Assembly: GCA_023265735.1 (NCBI GenBank)
Contig: JAHFSN010000150.1
Location: 1 to 5,926 of the forward strand
Source of the DNA: Spirochaetaceae bacterium
GTDB taxonomy: Bacteria; Spirochaetota; Spirochaetia; JABEVK01
Direction of reading: 5' to 3'
DNA length: 5,926 nucleotides
Below are positions 1-5,926 of the stretch, piece by piece. Numbering within the stretch: position 1 is the first letter of the stretch; each line of letters starts with the position of its first letter. The notes beneath the pieces were generated by a model, which was not told the DNA's origin, ran no database searches, and saw only the letters and a program-made list of their open reading frames with translations. The position numbers and the translations under genes were made by a program.

Positions 1-195
1 AGGTCCCTCCGGCAGCACCTAGGGACCGACGGCTTCCATCGCCTGCGGATTGGCATCGGGCGCCCGGTCCGGGGCGACGTGGCGTCGTTTGTCCTGGGCC
101 GATTCACCCCCGACGAGGAGATCGAATGGGGGAGGATCGCCGACCAGGCCATCTCAGCCCTCGAGGCCGTGCTCACGGGGGCCCCCGATGCTTGA
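1..195 (+). CDS. pth: Peptidyl-tRNA hydrolase, C-terminal part (5' end outside window)
   Basis: This is the last 64 codons of a reading frame that enters from the left edge and ends at TGA 193-195. The peptide contains FHRLRIGIGRP followed by VASFVLGRFTPDEE, which matches the conserved C-terminal half of bacterial Pth (E. coli has FHRLRIGIGHPG and then FVLGK). Pth is a cytosolic monomeric esterase that frees tRNA from peptidyl-tRNAs that drop off the ribosome. The catalytic Asn, His and Asp of the family lie in the missing N-terminal part, so activity cannot be judged here. The position equivalent to the His of E. coli GHP is Arg, which I believe is tolerated in the family. The acidic segment after FVLGRF and the closing helix are as expected, so the C-terminus looks natural. 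The stop overlaps the avtA start by 8 bases. Confidence 0.9.
   Translation, partial: RSLRQHLGTDGFHRLRIGIGRPVRGDVASFVLGRFTPDEEIEWGRIADQAISALEAVLTGAPDA
177..181 (+). promoter_or_regulatory. Candidate ribosome binding site for avtA
   Basis: A GGGGG run lies inside the end of pth, six bases before ATG 188. It supports choosing ATG 188 over the in-frame ATG at 50, which lies deep inside pth and would add 46 residues unlike the family. The run is the left half of the perfect palindrome GGGGGCCCCC (177-186), so the site could be partly paired when not covered by ribosomes translating pth. Confidence 0.4.
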
Positions 196-1477
196 GTTCT
201 CCCTCTTCGGCCAGAGGTTCTCCCAGCAGGCCGGCATCTTGGAGCTGATGGACGACCTGGGACAGGCCTCCGAGGGCACAGACATCGTCAGCATGCTAGG
301 CGGCGGCAACCCGGCGTCCCTGCCCGAGATGAACCTGGTCTGGCGCCGGCGGCTCACCGAAATCCTGGCCCAGGACGGTGAGCTGGAAGCCCTCGTGGCC
401 CAGTACGACGCCCCGGGGGGGCGCCTGGGTTTCCGCCGGGCCATGGCCGACTTCCTAGTGCGCAACTTCGGCTGGTCCGTGGGTCCCGAGAACATCGCCA
501 TCACCGGGGGGAGCCAGTCGGCGTGTTTTCTCCTGTTCAACCTCCTCTCCGGACGATTCGCCGGCGGAGAACGGAAGAAGATCCAGTTTCCCCTGGCCCC
601 CGAGTACATTGGCTACGCGGACCAAGGGCTCGAGCCCGACCAGTTTGTCAGCCATAAGCCCCTGGTGGTCGAAGAAGACAGCTCCTTCTTCAAGTACCAC
701 GTCGACTTTTCGGATCTCACCATCGGGCCCGAAACGGGGGCTCTCTGCGCCGGGCGGCCCACCAATCCGACGGGAAACGTGCTCACCGACGACGAGGTGA
801 AGCACCTCTCGCGGCTGGCCCGGGAGGCCGGGGTCCCCCTTATCCTTGATAATGCCTACGGCGCCCCCTTTCCCTCGATCATCTTTGAGCCCGTGGAACC
901 CTACTGGGACGACAACACCATCGTGTCCATGAGCCTCTCTAAGTTAGGACTCCCCTCGGTGAGAACGGGCATCGTCGTCGCCCCCGAACCCGTCGCCCGG
1001 GCGGTGGCTTCGGCCAACTCCATCCTCAACTTAACCAATCCGGGCCTGGGCCAGGCCCTGGTCCAGCCGCTCCTGGAAAGCAACGCCCTCCTCGAACTGA
1101 GCGCCCGGGTGATCCGGCCCTTCTACGAACGGCGCCGGGCCTTCGCCCTCGAAACCGCCTCGCGGGTCTTCGGCCGCCGGTTCCCCTATCGGATCCACCG
1201 GGCCCAGGGGTCGATTTTCCTGTGGATCTGGTTTCCCTCCCTTTCCATCGGGAGCCGCGAGCTCTACCGCCGGCTCAAGGAACGGGGGGTTCTGGTGGTC
1301 CCCGGGGACGCGTTCTTCTTTGGACTGCCCCCCAGCGAGGACGGGTGGAAACACCGCAGTCAGTGCGTGAGGGTCAACTATTCCCGGGACGAACGGGAGG
1401 TCGAGTTGGGTCTGCGGGTCCTGGCCGACGTCGTCGAGCAAGCAGAATCGTCCTCCGGGGTGTCTGTCGGGGCATGA
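188..1477 (+). CDS. avtA: Valine-pyruvate aminotransferase (AvtA-type, PLP-dependent)
   Basis: A complete 429-residue fold-type I aminotransferase; E. coli AvtA is about 417. AvtA catalyses transfer between valine and pyruvate, giving 2-oxoisovalerate and alanine, at the junction of branched-chain amino acid and alanine synthesis in the cytosol. The N-terminus FSLFGQRFSQQAGILELMDD followed by MLGGGNPA is the AvtA signature. PLP-site residues are visible: N193 in RPTNPTGN, D221 and Y224 in DNAYGAPFP, the Schiff-base lysine K252 in SLSKLGLP, R259 in SVRTG, and a substrate-carboxylate arginine R395 in CVRVNYS. No key residue is missing. ATG 188 is chosen because the family's N-terminus begins there, a G-rich run lies six bases upstream, and the start overlaps the pth stop by 8 bases. 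The stop overlaps the radC start. The specific amino acid used cannot be proved from sequence; related branched-chain or alanine transaminases are the alternatives. Confidence 0.9.
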   Translation: MLEFSLFGQRFSQQAGILELMDDLGQASEGTDIVSMLGGGNPASLPEMNLVWRRRLTEILAQDGELEALVAQYDAPGGRLGFRRAMADFLVRNFGWSVGPENIAITGGSQSACFLLFNLLSGRFAGGERKKIQFPLAPEYIGYADQGLEPDQFVSHKPLVVEEDSSFFKYHVDFSDLTIGPETGALCAGRPTNPTGNVLTDDEVKHLSRLAREAGVPLILDNAYGAPFPSIIFEPVEPYWDDNTIVSMSLSKLGLPSVRTGIVVAPEPVARAVASANSILNLTNPGLGQALVQPLLESNALLELSARVIRPFYERRRAFALETASRVFGRRFPYRIHRAQGSIFLWIWFPSLSIGSRELYRRLKERGVLVVPGDAFFFGLPPSEDGWKHRSQCVRVNYSRDEREVELGLRVLADVVEQAESSSGVSVGA

Positions 1478-2145
1478 CGAGCCTCGATTACTGTCCGTCC
1501 CCCGGCCTCCTCAGACCCCGAGAGAAACTCCTCGCCCACGGTTCGCAGCGGCTCAGCGACCTCGACCTGATCCAGCTCCTCTTGGGAACGGGTTGCCGCC
1601 AGGTTCCCCTGGAGGCCCTGGCCCACAGGTGCCGGGACATCCTCGACCGCCACGGTGCCGCCCTGGAGATGGGCCATTTCGAGGGGATCCCCGGGTTGGG
1701 CCCGGCCAAAGTGGGACAGCTGATCGCCGCCCTCGAGCTGGCCCGACGTTTAGGCCGGCCCGCCCACCTGCGCATTTCGGGTCCCGCCGACCTCGTGCCC
1801 CGGCTGCGGCACTGGACTGATCGTCCCCAGGAGATCTTTCTCACCGTCACCCTCAACGGCGCCCAGGAGGTCCTCGACATCCGGCCCGTGACGGTGGGGC
1901 TCCTCAACCGGACCCTCATCCATCCCCGGGAAGTCTTTGCCCCGGCCCTGGAGGAGCGGGCCGCCTCGCTCATTTTGGCCCACACCCATCCGTCGGGCTC
2001 CCTGGAACCCAGCCGGGAAGACCGTGAGGCGACCACGCGCCTGAGCCAGGCGGGAAAGCTCCTGGGAGTCGAAGTTCTGGACCATCTCATCGTCACCGCC
2101 GTGGACTACTACAGTTTTCGTGAGAATGGCGAGGGTTTCCTTTGA
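1474..2145 (+). CDS. radC: RadC family protein (JAMM/MPN+ domain, helix-hairpin-helix)
   Basis: A complete 223-residue RadC-family protein, the same size as E. coli RadC (about 222). The N-terminal part has RPREKLL, LSDLDLIQLLLGTG and an HhH-like GIPGLGPAKVGQL. The C-terminal MPN+ domain has HPREVF with E153, then HTHPSG with H170 and H172, then PSREDRE with S180 and D183. This completes the E...HxH...S..D metal-binding set, so a zinc site is predicted. The usual family motif is HNHPSG; here the middle residue is Thr, which is not a metal ligand. The family was named for a supposed DNA repair role that was later withdrawn for E. coli, so the biochemical function remains uncertain. The start is ATG 1474, sharing ATGA with the avtA stop, and the N-terminus fits the family length. 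The short spacing suggests translation coupled to avtA. The upstream in-frame extension lies inside avtA and is not family-like. Confidence 0.92.
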   Translation: MTSLDYCPSPGLLRPREKLLAHGSQRLSDLDLIQLLLGTGCRQVPLEALAHRCRDILDRHGAALEMGHFEGIPGLGPAKVGQLIAALELARRLGRPAHLRISGPADLVPRLRHWTDRPQEIFLTVTLNGAQEVLDIRPVTVGLLNRTLIHPREVFAPALEERAASLILAHTHPSGSLEPSREDREATTRLSQAGKLLGVEVLDHLIVTAVDYYSFRENGEGFL

Positions 2146-2170
2146 CGGATCTAGCGGGAGTTCCTACACT
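2142..2170 (+). promoter_or_regulatory. Candidate sigma70-type promoter for the hybrid kinase gene
   Basis: TTGACG (2142-2147, five of six to TTGACA) is separated by exactly 17 bases from TACACT (2165-2170, four of six to TATAAT). It spans the radC stop codon and ends nine bases before the kinase ATG at 2180. Transcription would begin near 2176-2178, leaving almost no leader. The match is by eye; in a GC-rich genome such a pair is uncommon but may be chance. A weak GAAGG (2171-2175) four bases before the ATG is the only ribosome-binding-like sequence. Confidence 0.4.
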
Positions 2171-2179
2171 GAAGGCGTC

Positions 2180-4096
2180 ATGGATGACATCCTCACCTTC
2201 GCCGCCGAGGTCGCACCCCCCTCTCCCGACTCCCAGCAGCCGTGGAAAATCCTCATCAGCGACGACGAACCCTCGGTGCATCTGGTCACCAGGCTCGCCC
2301 TAGGAGACTTTCGCTTTGAAAACCGGTCCCTGGAGCTCTTGAGTTCCTACGGAGAAGCCGACACGCGGAAGCTGCTGACCGACCATCAGGACATCGCCGT
2401 GGTTCTCCTCGACGTGGTCATGGAGACCGAGGACTCCGGGTTCTCGGTGGTCCGTTACATCCGAGAGACCCTGGGGAACCGCGACATCCGGATCATCATG
2501 CGGACGGGTCAGTCGGGTACGGCGCCCGAAGACCGCATTATCATCGATTACGACATCAACGATTTCAAGGACAAGACCGAATTGACGGTGGCCAAGCTCA
2601 GGACCACCCTCATCTCGTCGTTACGGACCTACAGCCATCTCAAGATTATCGCCGAGGAACAGAGAAAGACCACGGCCCATCGGGCGTACCTCGGGTCCAT
2701 CCTCGACAGCCTTTCCAGTGTCCTCATCGCCGTCGACCTCGACCTCCGGGTGCTTCTCTGGAACCGCCAGGCCCAACAGTGGACCGGCCTGGGGGCCCAG
2801 GAGGTCACGGGGCACGACCTGTTCGAGGTGGCACCGGTGTTCCGGCCGCTGAAGGCCCTCTTCCTCCAGCTGGCGACCTCGTCGGCGGACCAGCCACAGC
2901 TGGAACGTTCCTTCGTCCCGCTCTGGAAGGAGGGTCAGGTCTTTGTCCATCTGACGCTGCAGAAGCTCGAGGGCTTCAATGGGCCGGAAATTCTTTTTCG
3001 GCTCGACGATAGGACGGAGGCCAAAACCCAGGACGACCAAGCCATCCGGAGCCACCGAGTCAACATGTTCAGCGCCCTGGCGACAGAAATTGCCCGGGAA
3101 CTCCCCCTCCTCGTCTCGGCCCCAGGGTCCGGTCCCGGACAGGCCTTCGGGCCCCGCATCTCGGGTCTTCTGTCGAGACTCGCCGGGTTCTCCCCCTTGG
3201 GAGACCGGGGACGGGAGGTCCTCGACTGGGGAGCCGAAGTCGGAAAAGCCTTGGCCGCCCTGGCCGTGCCCGAACACGTCGACGTGCGATGGGAGAGCCC
3301 CTCGAAACCCGCCTGGGTCCACGCTAGTCCGGGCCATCTGACGGCCATCGTAGCCCACCTCCTGCAAAATGCCCTCGAAGCCAGTTCAGGCGGCGGCAAG
3401 GGACCCGTCCGCGTCACGATCACCAGACACCAAGGCGCGGACCTTGACCTGGGTCCCGGAGAGCCCGACCATCACTTCTGGTGTCTCACCGTCGAGGACC
3501 ACGGGATAGGAATGTCGGCCGAGGTGCTCGAACAGGTCTTTGATCCCTATTTCACAACAAAGCCCGACAACGTGGGTCTGGGACTCGGCCTGCCCCTCGT
3601 CTACAGACTGGTCGAGGACCTCGGGGGATTCGTTACCGTCAGGTCCTTCCTCGGGGAGAGCACCACGGTTCAGGTCGCGCTGCCCGCCGCCAAGGGGGAC
3701 GAGGACCCTTCGGAACTGACATCAAGAGGAAAAATTCTGGTCTGCGACGACGAACCCATCCTCCGGAACATCGTTGCCAAGATCCTCAGGGTCCAGGGTT
3801 ACGAGGTGATCGAGGCAGCCGACGGCCCCACGGCCCTTGAGCTCTTCCACGCCCAGGCCGAGACCATCCGCCTCGTCATCCTCGACATGATCCTTCCGGG
3901 ACGTCCGGGCCTCGAAGTCTTCAAGGATATCCACCGCCAGGCCCCCCACCTCCCGGTCCTCCTGTCCTCGGGGTTTGGACGGGGAAGCGACGTCGACCAG
4001 GCGATGGCCCAGGGCGTCGCCGGCTTCCTCCAGAAACCCTACCGGGCCGACCTCCTCAGGGAAGCGGTCCGTCGCGCCCTCGGCACCTCTCCATAA
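2180..4096 (+). CDS. Hybrid sensor kinase-like protein: REC-PAS-(degenerate HisKA)-HATPase-REC
   Basis: A 638-residue cytosolic protein with no membrane segment. REC1 (about 22-140) has D28/D29, acceptor D78 in LLDVVMETED, T109 in RTGQSG and K130 in NDFKDKTEL. It is the atypical receiver class often found joined to DUF3369, but that domain is absent here. A helical linker leads to a PAS domain (about 170-285). The dimerisation region (about 292-375) reads LATEIARELPLL where NtrB-like kinases read LAGGVAHDFNNLL, so the acceptor His is R306. The ATPase domain (about 385-505) keeps N397, the DHGIGM box at D440, the F-box FDPYFTTKP and GLGLGLP (466-472). REC2 (about 518-635) has D523/D524, acceptor D569 and K619. 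Autophosphorylation at the usual site is therefore doubtful; H292 is a poor alternative. ATG 2180 is chosen because REC1 starts shortly after it; GTG 2120 and ATG 2126 would overlap radC. The gene follows radC by 34 bases. The cognate stimulus and output are unknown. Confidence 0.88.
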   Translation: MDDILTFAAEVAPPSPDSQQPWKILISDDEPSVHLVTRLALGDFRFENRSLELLSSYGEADTRKLLTDHQDIAVVLLDVVMETEDSGFSVVRYIRETLGNRDIRIIMRTGQSGTAPEDRIIIDYDINDFKDKTELTVAKLRTTLISSLRTYSHLKIIAEEQRKTTAHRAYLGSILDSLSSVLIAVDLDLRVLLWNRQAQQWTGLGAQEVTGHDLFEVAPVFRPLKALFLQLATSSADQPQLERSFVPLWKEGQVFVHLTLQKLEGFNGPEILFRLDDRTEAKTQDDQAIRSHRVNMFSALATEIARELPLLVSAPGSGPGQAFGPRISGLLSRLAGFSPLGDRGREVLDWGAEVGKALAALAVPEHVDVRWESPSKPAWVHASPGHLTAIVAHLLQNALEASSGGGKGPVRVTITRHQGADLDLGPGEPDHHFWCLTVEDHGIGMSAEVLEQVFDPYFTTKPDNVGLGLGLPLVYRLVEDLGGFVTVRSFLGESTTVQVALPAAKGDEDPSELTSRGKILVCDDEPILRNIVAKILRVQGYEVIEAADGPTALELFHAQAETIRLVILDMILPGRPGLEVFKDIHRQAPHLPVLLSSGFGRGSDVDQAMAQGVAGFLQKPYRADLLREAVRRALGTSP

Positions 4097-4143
4097 CGGG
4101 GCCAAGGGAAGACGAACCGTCCAGCGTCTCCGCCGGAGCACCC

Positions 4144-4172
4144 TGGAACAATTTCACGATTTCGCATAGAAT
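4144..4172 (+). promoter_or_regulatory. Candidate promoter for the DEAD-box helicase gene
   Basis: TAGAAT (4167-4172) matches five of six bases of the -10 consensus and sits in the only AT-rich patch of the window. Seventeen bases upstream is TGGAAC (4144-4149), a weak three-of-six match to the -35 consensus. Transcription would start around 4179, only about five bases before the ATG. That would cut into the candidate ribosome binding site at 4174-4178, so either the promoter or that site is probably wrong. Confidence 0.3.
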
Positions 4173-4173
4173 T

Positions 4174-4178
4174 AAGAG
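4174..4178 (+). promoter_or_regulatory. Candidate ribosome binding site for the helicase gene
   Basis: AAGAG lies five bases before ATG 4184. It is only a partial complement of the 16S rRNA tail, but it is purine-rich and suitably spaced. It supports ATG 4184 as the start, which agrees with the usual position of the Q-motif aromatic residue (F7) close to the N-terminus. Confidence 0.4.
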
Positions 4179-4183
4179 ACTTT

Positions 4184-5926
4184 ATGGATACCCCCCCGAC
4201 ATTTGCGGACCTGGGCCTTTCGGCCACGGTCCTAGAAGCCCTCTCAAAGAAAGGCTTCGAAGAACCCACCCCCATCCAGGCCCTCGTCATTCCCGAGCTG
4301 CTCTCTGCCGAAGTCGACCTGATTGGACAAGCCCAGACAGGCACCGGAAAGACCGCTGCCTTCGCCCTCCCTCTGATTGAACGACTCATTCCGGGAGCCG
4401 GCTTCGTGCAGGCCCTCGTTCTGGCTCCCACCCGCGAGCTTGCCGTGCAGGTCTGCGAGGAGATCTCCTCCCTCAAGGGAACCAAATCGTTCTCGGTGGC
4501 CCCCGTGTACGGCGGGCAGTCGTACACCGAGCAGTTCCGCCGGTTCAAACAGGGCGTCGACATCTTGGTCGGCACCCCCGGCCGAATTCTCGACCACCTG
4601 GATCGCGGGACCCTGAAGCTCGACAAACTGCAGTACCTCATCCTCGACGAGGCCGACGAGATGCTCGACATGGGCTTCTCCGAAGACATCGAGACCTTGC
4701 TGACCCAAGTCAATCCCGACCGCCGAATGCTCCTGTTCTCGGCCACCATGCCCGACCGCATCCGGGTCATTGCCAACCGGTTCATGAAGAACCCGAAGAT
4801 GCTGGCGGTGAAGGCCTCCACCCTCACCATCGAGCTCACCGAGCAGATCTACTTTGAGGTCAACGAGAGCGACAAATTCGAATCCCTCTGCCGCATCCTC
4901 GATCTGGAAGAGGATTTCTTCGGCATGGTCTTCTGTCGGACCAAGATTCAGACCGACGACCTGGCCCACAGGCTGGCGGACCGCGGGTACGGCAGCGAGG
5001 CCCTCCATGGCGACCTCACCCAGGGGCAGCGCGAACAGGTCCTGAAGAAGTTCCGCAACCGGCGGATCAACGTGCTCTGTGCTACCGACGTGGCGGCCCG
5101 AGGCATCGATGTCGAGGGCCTCACCCACGTGATCAACTACAGCCTTCCCCAGGACCCGGAAGCCTACGTCCACCGCATTGGACGAACGGGCCGGGCGGGC
5201 AAAGAAGGCACGGCCGTCACGTTCATCAGCCCCGAGGAGTACCGGAAACTCGCCTTCATTGAACGGGTCTCCAAGGCTCGGATCCGGAAGGAACGGGTCC
5301 CGGGAGTGGCCGAAATCATCACCCTGAAGAAGACCCGGCTCCTGGGGAAAATCACCGAAGCCCTCGACACCGCCGTCAAACCCGCCATTGGCGAATTGGC
5401 CCACGAGCTTCTGGAGGGTCGGGAACCCGAATCCGTCCTGGCGGCGGTCCTCCAGCAGTACGTCGCCGGCGAGTTCGATGAAAGCAACTACGCTCCCATC
5501 CGCGACCTCTTCGACCGTCCCCGCCGCGAGAGACCTTCGTTTTCCGGCACCGCGGGATTCCCCGGAGCCCCGCCCCGGGGTCCCCACCGGTCCTACGAAG
5601 ACAACGGGCCGGGTCCCAGCGGCAAGGCCCGCCTCTTCATCGCCATGGGACGGCAGGATGGTCTCTCGCCCCGAAAGCTCGTGGACCTCCTGGAATCCCA
5701 GGGCGGGATTCCCGGCCGGTTTGTCGACGACGCCTCGGTGATGGAAGAATTCAGTTTCGTGACGGTACCTTTCCGAGACGCCGAGAGGCTCATCCAGGCC
5801 TTCCGCAGCCAGGGGCACCAGGGCAAGCCCCTGATCAAGCTGGCCCGACCCGAGGATTCAGTTCCTCCCCATCCGTTCCGAGGCGGAACGCCCCACGGTG
5901 GAGACACCCCCAACGGCAGACCCTAT
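4184..5926 (+). CDS. deaD: DEAD-box ATP-dependent RNA helicase, DeaD/CsdA type (3' end outside window)
   Basis: An open frame of 581 codons runs from ATG 4184 to the window edge without a stop. E. coli DeaD is about 629 residues, so only a short tail is probably missing. RecA domain 1 holds the Q motif (F7 and GFEEPTPIQ), motif I AQTGTGKT (50-57), PTRELA, TPGR, DEAD (155-158) and SAT (186-188). RecA domain 2 holds FCRTK, the ATDVAARGID segment and HRIGRTGR (330-337). A helical region follows, then a Pro/Gly/Arg-rich linker (about 436-478), then a DbpA-type RNA-binding RRM-like domain from about 480 (ARLFIAMGRQDGLSPRKLVD) to about 555. The final visible residues are Gly/Pro/His-rich, probably a flexible RNA-binding tail. 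Proteins of this type unwind structured RNA in ribosome assembly, mRNA decay and cold adaptation. Every catalytic motif is intact. DbpA is the alternative name, but the longer linker and tail favour DeaD. Confidence 0.93.
   Translation, partial: MDTPPTFADLGLSATVLEALSKKGFEEPTPIQALVIPELLSAEVDLIGQAQTGTGKTAAFALPLIERLIPGAGFVQALVLAPTRELAVQVCEEISSLKGTKSFSVAPVYGGQSYTEQFRRFKQGVDILVGTPGRILDHLDRGTLKLDKLQYLILDEADEMLDMGFSEDIETLLTQVNPDRRMLLFSATMPDRIRVIANRFMKNPKMLAVKASTLTIELTEQIYFEVNESDKFESLCRILDLEEDFFGMVFCRTKIQTDDLAHRLADRGYGSEALHGDLTQGQREQVLKKFRNRRINVLCATDVAARGIDVEGLTHVINYSLPQDPEAYVHRIGRTGRAGKEGTAVTFISPEEYRKLAFIERVSKARIRKERVPGVAEIITLKKTRLLGKITEALDTAVKPAIGELAHELLEGREPESVLAAVLQQYVAGEFDESNYAPIRDLFDRPRRERPSFSGTAGFPGAPPRGPHRSYEDNGPGPSGKARLFIAMGRQDGLSPRKLVDLLESQGGIPGRFVDDASVMEEFSFVTVPFRDAERLIQAFRSQGHQGKPLIKLARPEDSVPPHPFRGGTPHGGDTPNGRPY

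Larger units (their letters stand above)
4097..4183 (+). other. Intergenic leader between the hybrid kinase and helicase genes
   Basis: This 87-base gap is the longest non-coding stretch in the window. The first half is GC-rich like the genes. From about 4147 it becomes distinctly AT-rich, consistent with a promoter region for the helicase. I see no convincing terminator for the kinase gene: the only nested pairing (CCAG 4121-4124 with CTGG 4143-4146, and CTCC 4128-4131 with GGAG 4135-4138) is short and has no T tract. No tRNA, small ORF or cold-shock-box-like element could be supported. Confidence 0.6.

Noticed and set aside
50..187. In-frame upstream ATG that would extend the aminotransferase by 46 residues
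   Set aside because: This stretch is already coding for the conserved Pth C-terminus in another frame, and the extension is a Ser/Arg/Pro-rich translation unlike any AvtA N-terminus.
3050..3070. H292 in SHRVN as an alternative phospho-acceptor of the HisKA_2 kind (HRVKN)
   Set aside because: The four-residue likeness is tempting, but the rest of the HisKA_2 helix pattern is missing and the ATPase G2 box is of the ordinary type. H292 sits 14 residues before the position that aligns with the NtrB-like acceptor. It is kept only as a possibility to test.
2621..3367. A 248-codon open frame on the - strand inside the hybrid kinase gene
   Set aside because: It shadows the PAS and linker coding region, has no recognisable motif, and has no start context independent of the kinase gene.
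4121..4146. Nested CCAG/CTGG and CTCC/GGAG pairing as a terminator after the kinase gene
   Set aside because: The stems are four pairs each with unpaired bases between them, and AACAATTT follows rather than a T tract.
4144..4165. TGGAAC...GC as a sigma54 promoter before the helicase
   Set aside because: The spacing between the GG and GC elements is 19 bases rather than the required 12, and the expected bases are absent at the correct position.
4244..5818. A 524-codon open frame on the - strand opposite the helicase gene
   Set aside because: It lies entirely antisense to a DEAD-box gene with every motif intact. Its translation is low-complexity, rich in Gly, Glu and Val, with no recognisable domain. 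Long antisense frames are expected opposite GC-rich genes with C/G third positions.

Overview
The window looks like chromosomal DNA from a GC-rich bacterium (roughly 60-65% G+C by eye, third codon positions strongly C/G). The gene content (Pth, an AvtA-type valine-pyruvate aminotransferase, RadC, a hybrid sensor kinase and a DeaD-type RNA helicase) points to a Gram-negative, proteobacteria-like or deltaproteobacteria-like lineage, but nothing here fixes the taxon. All supported genes are on the + strand and coding density is very high. There is no sign of a mobile element, CRISPR array, tRNA/rRNA or phage gene.

Layout: (1) 1-195, the C-terminal end of peptidyl-tRNA hydrolase (pth). (2) 188-1477, a complete AvtA-type aminotransferase whose ATG overlaps the pth stop. 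(3) 1474-2145, a complete RadC-family JAMM/MPN+ protein whose ATG overlaps the avtA stop in an ATGA arrangement. (4) 2180-4096, a 638-residue hybrid signalling protein with receiver, PAS, degenerate His-acceptor region, HATPase and second receiver. (5) 4097-4183, an 87-base intergenic stretch that becomes AT-rich. (6) 4184 to the window end, a DeaD/CsdA-type DEAD-box RNA helicase with a C-terminal DbpA-type RNA-binding domain, cut by the window edge.

How they fit together: pth, avtA and radC form a tightly overlapping and probably translationally coupled run joining three unrelated housekeeping functions: peptidyl-tRNA recycling, branched-chain amino acid/alanine transamination, and a RadC protein of uncertain role. 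The kinase gene begins 34 bases after radC. It has a promoter-like TTGACG-17 bp-TACACT sequence right before its start, so it may be transcribed separately from the housekeeping run. The helicase has its own AT-rich leader and probably its own promoter.

Most notable is the hybrid kinase. Its ATP-binding domain and both receivers look intact, but the residue aligned with the phospho-accepting histidine of NtrB-like kinases is an arginine. It may therefore be a signalling integrator or a trans-acting partner rather than an autophosphorylating kinase. I see no evidence of a new multi-gene system here; the rest is ordinary housekeeping sequence.
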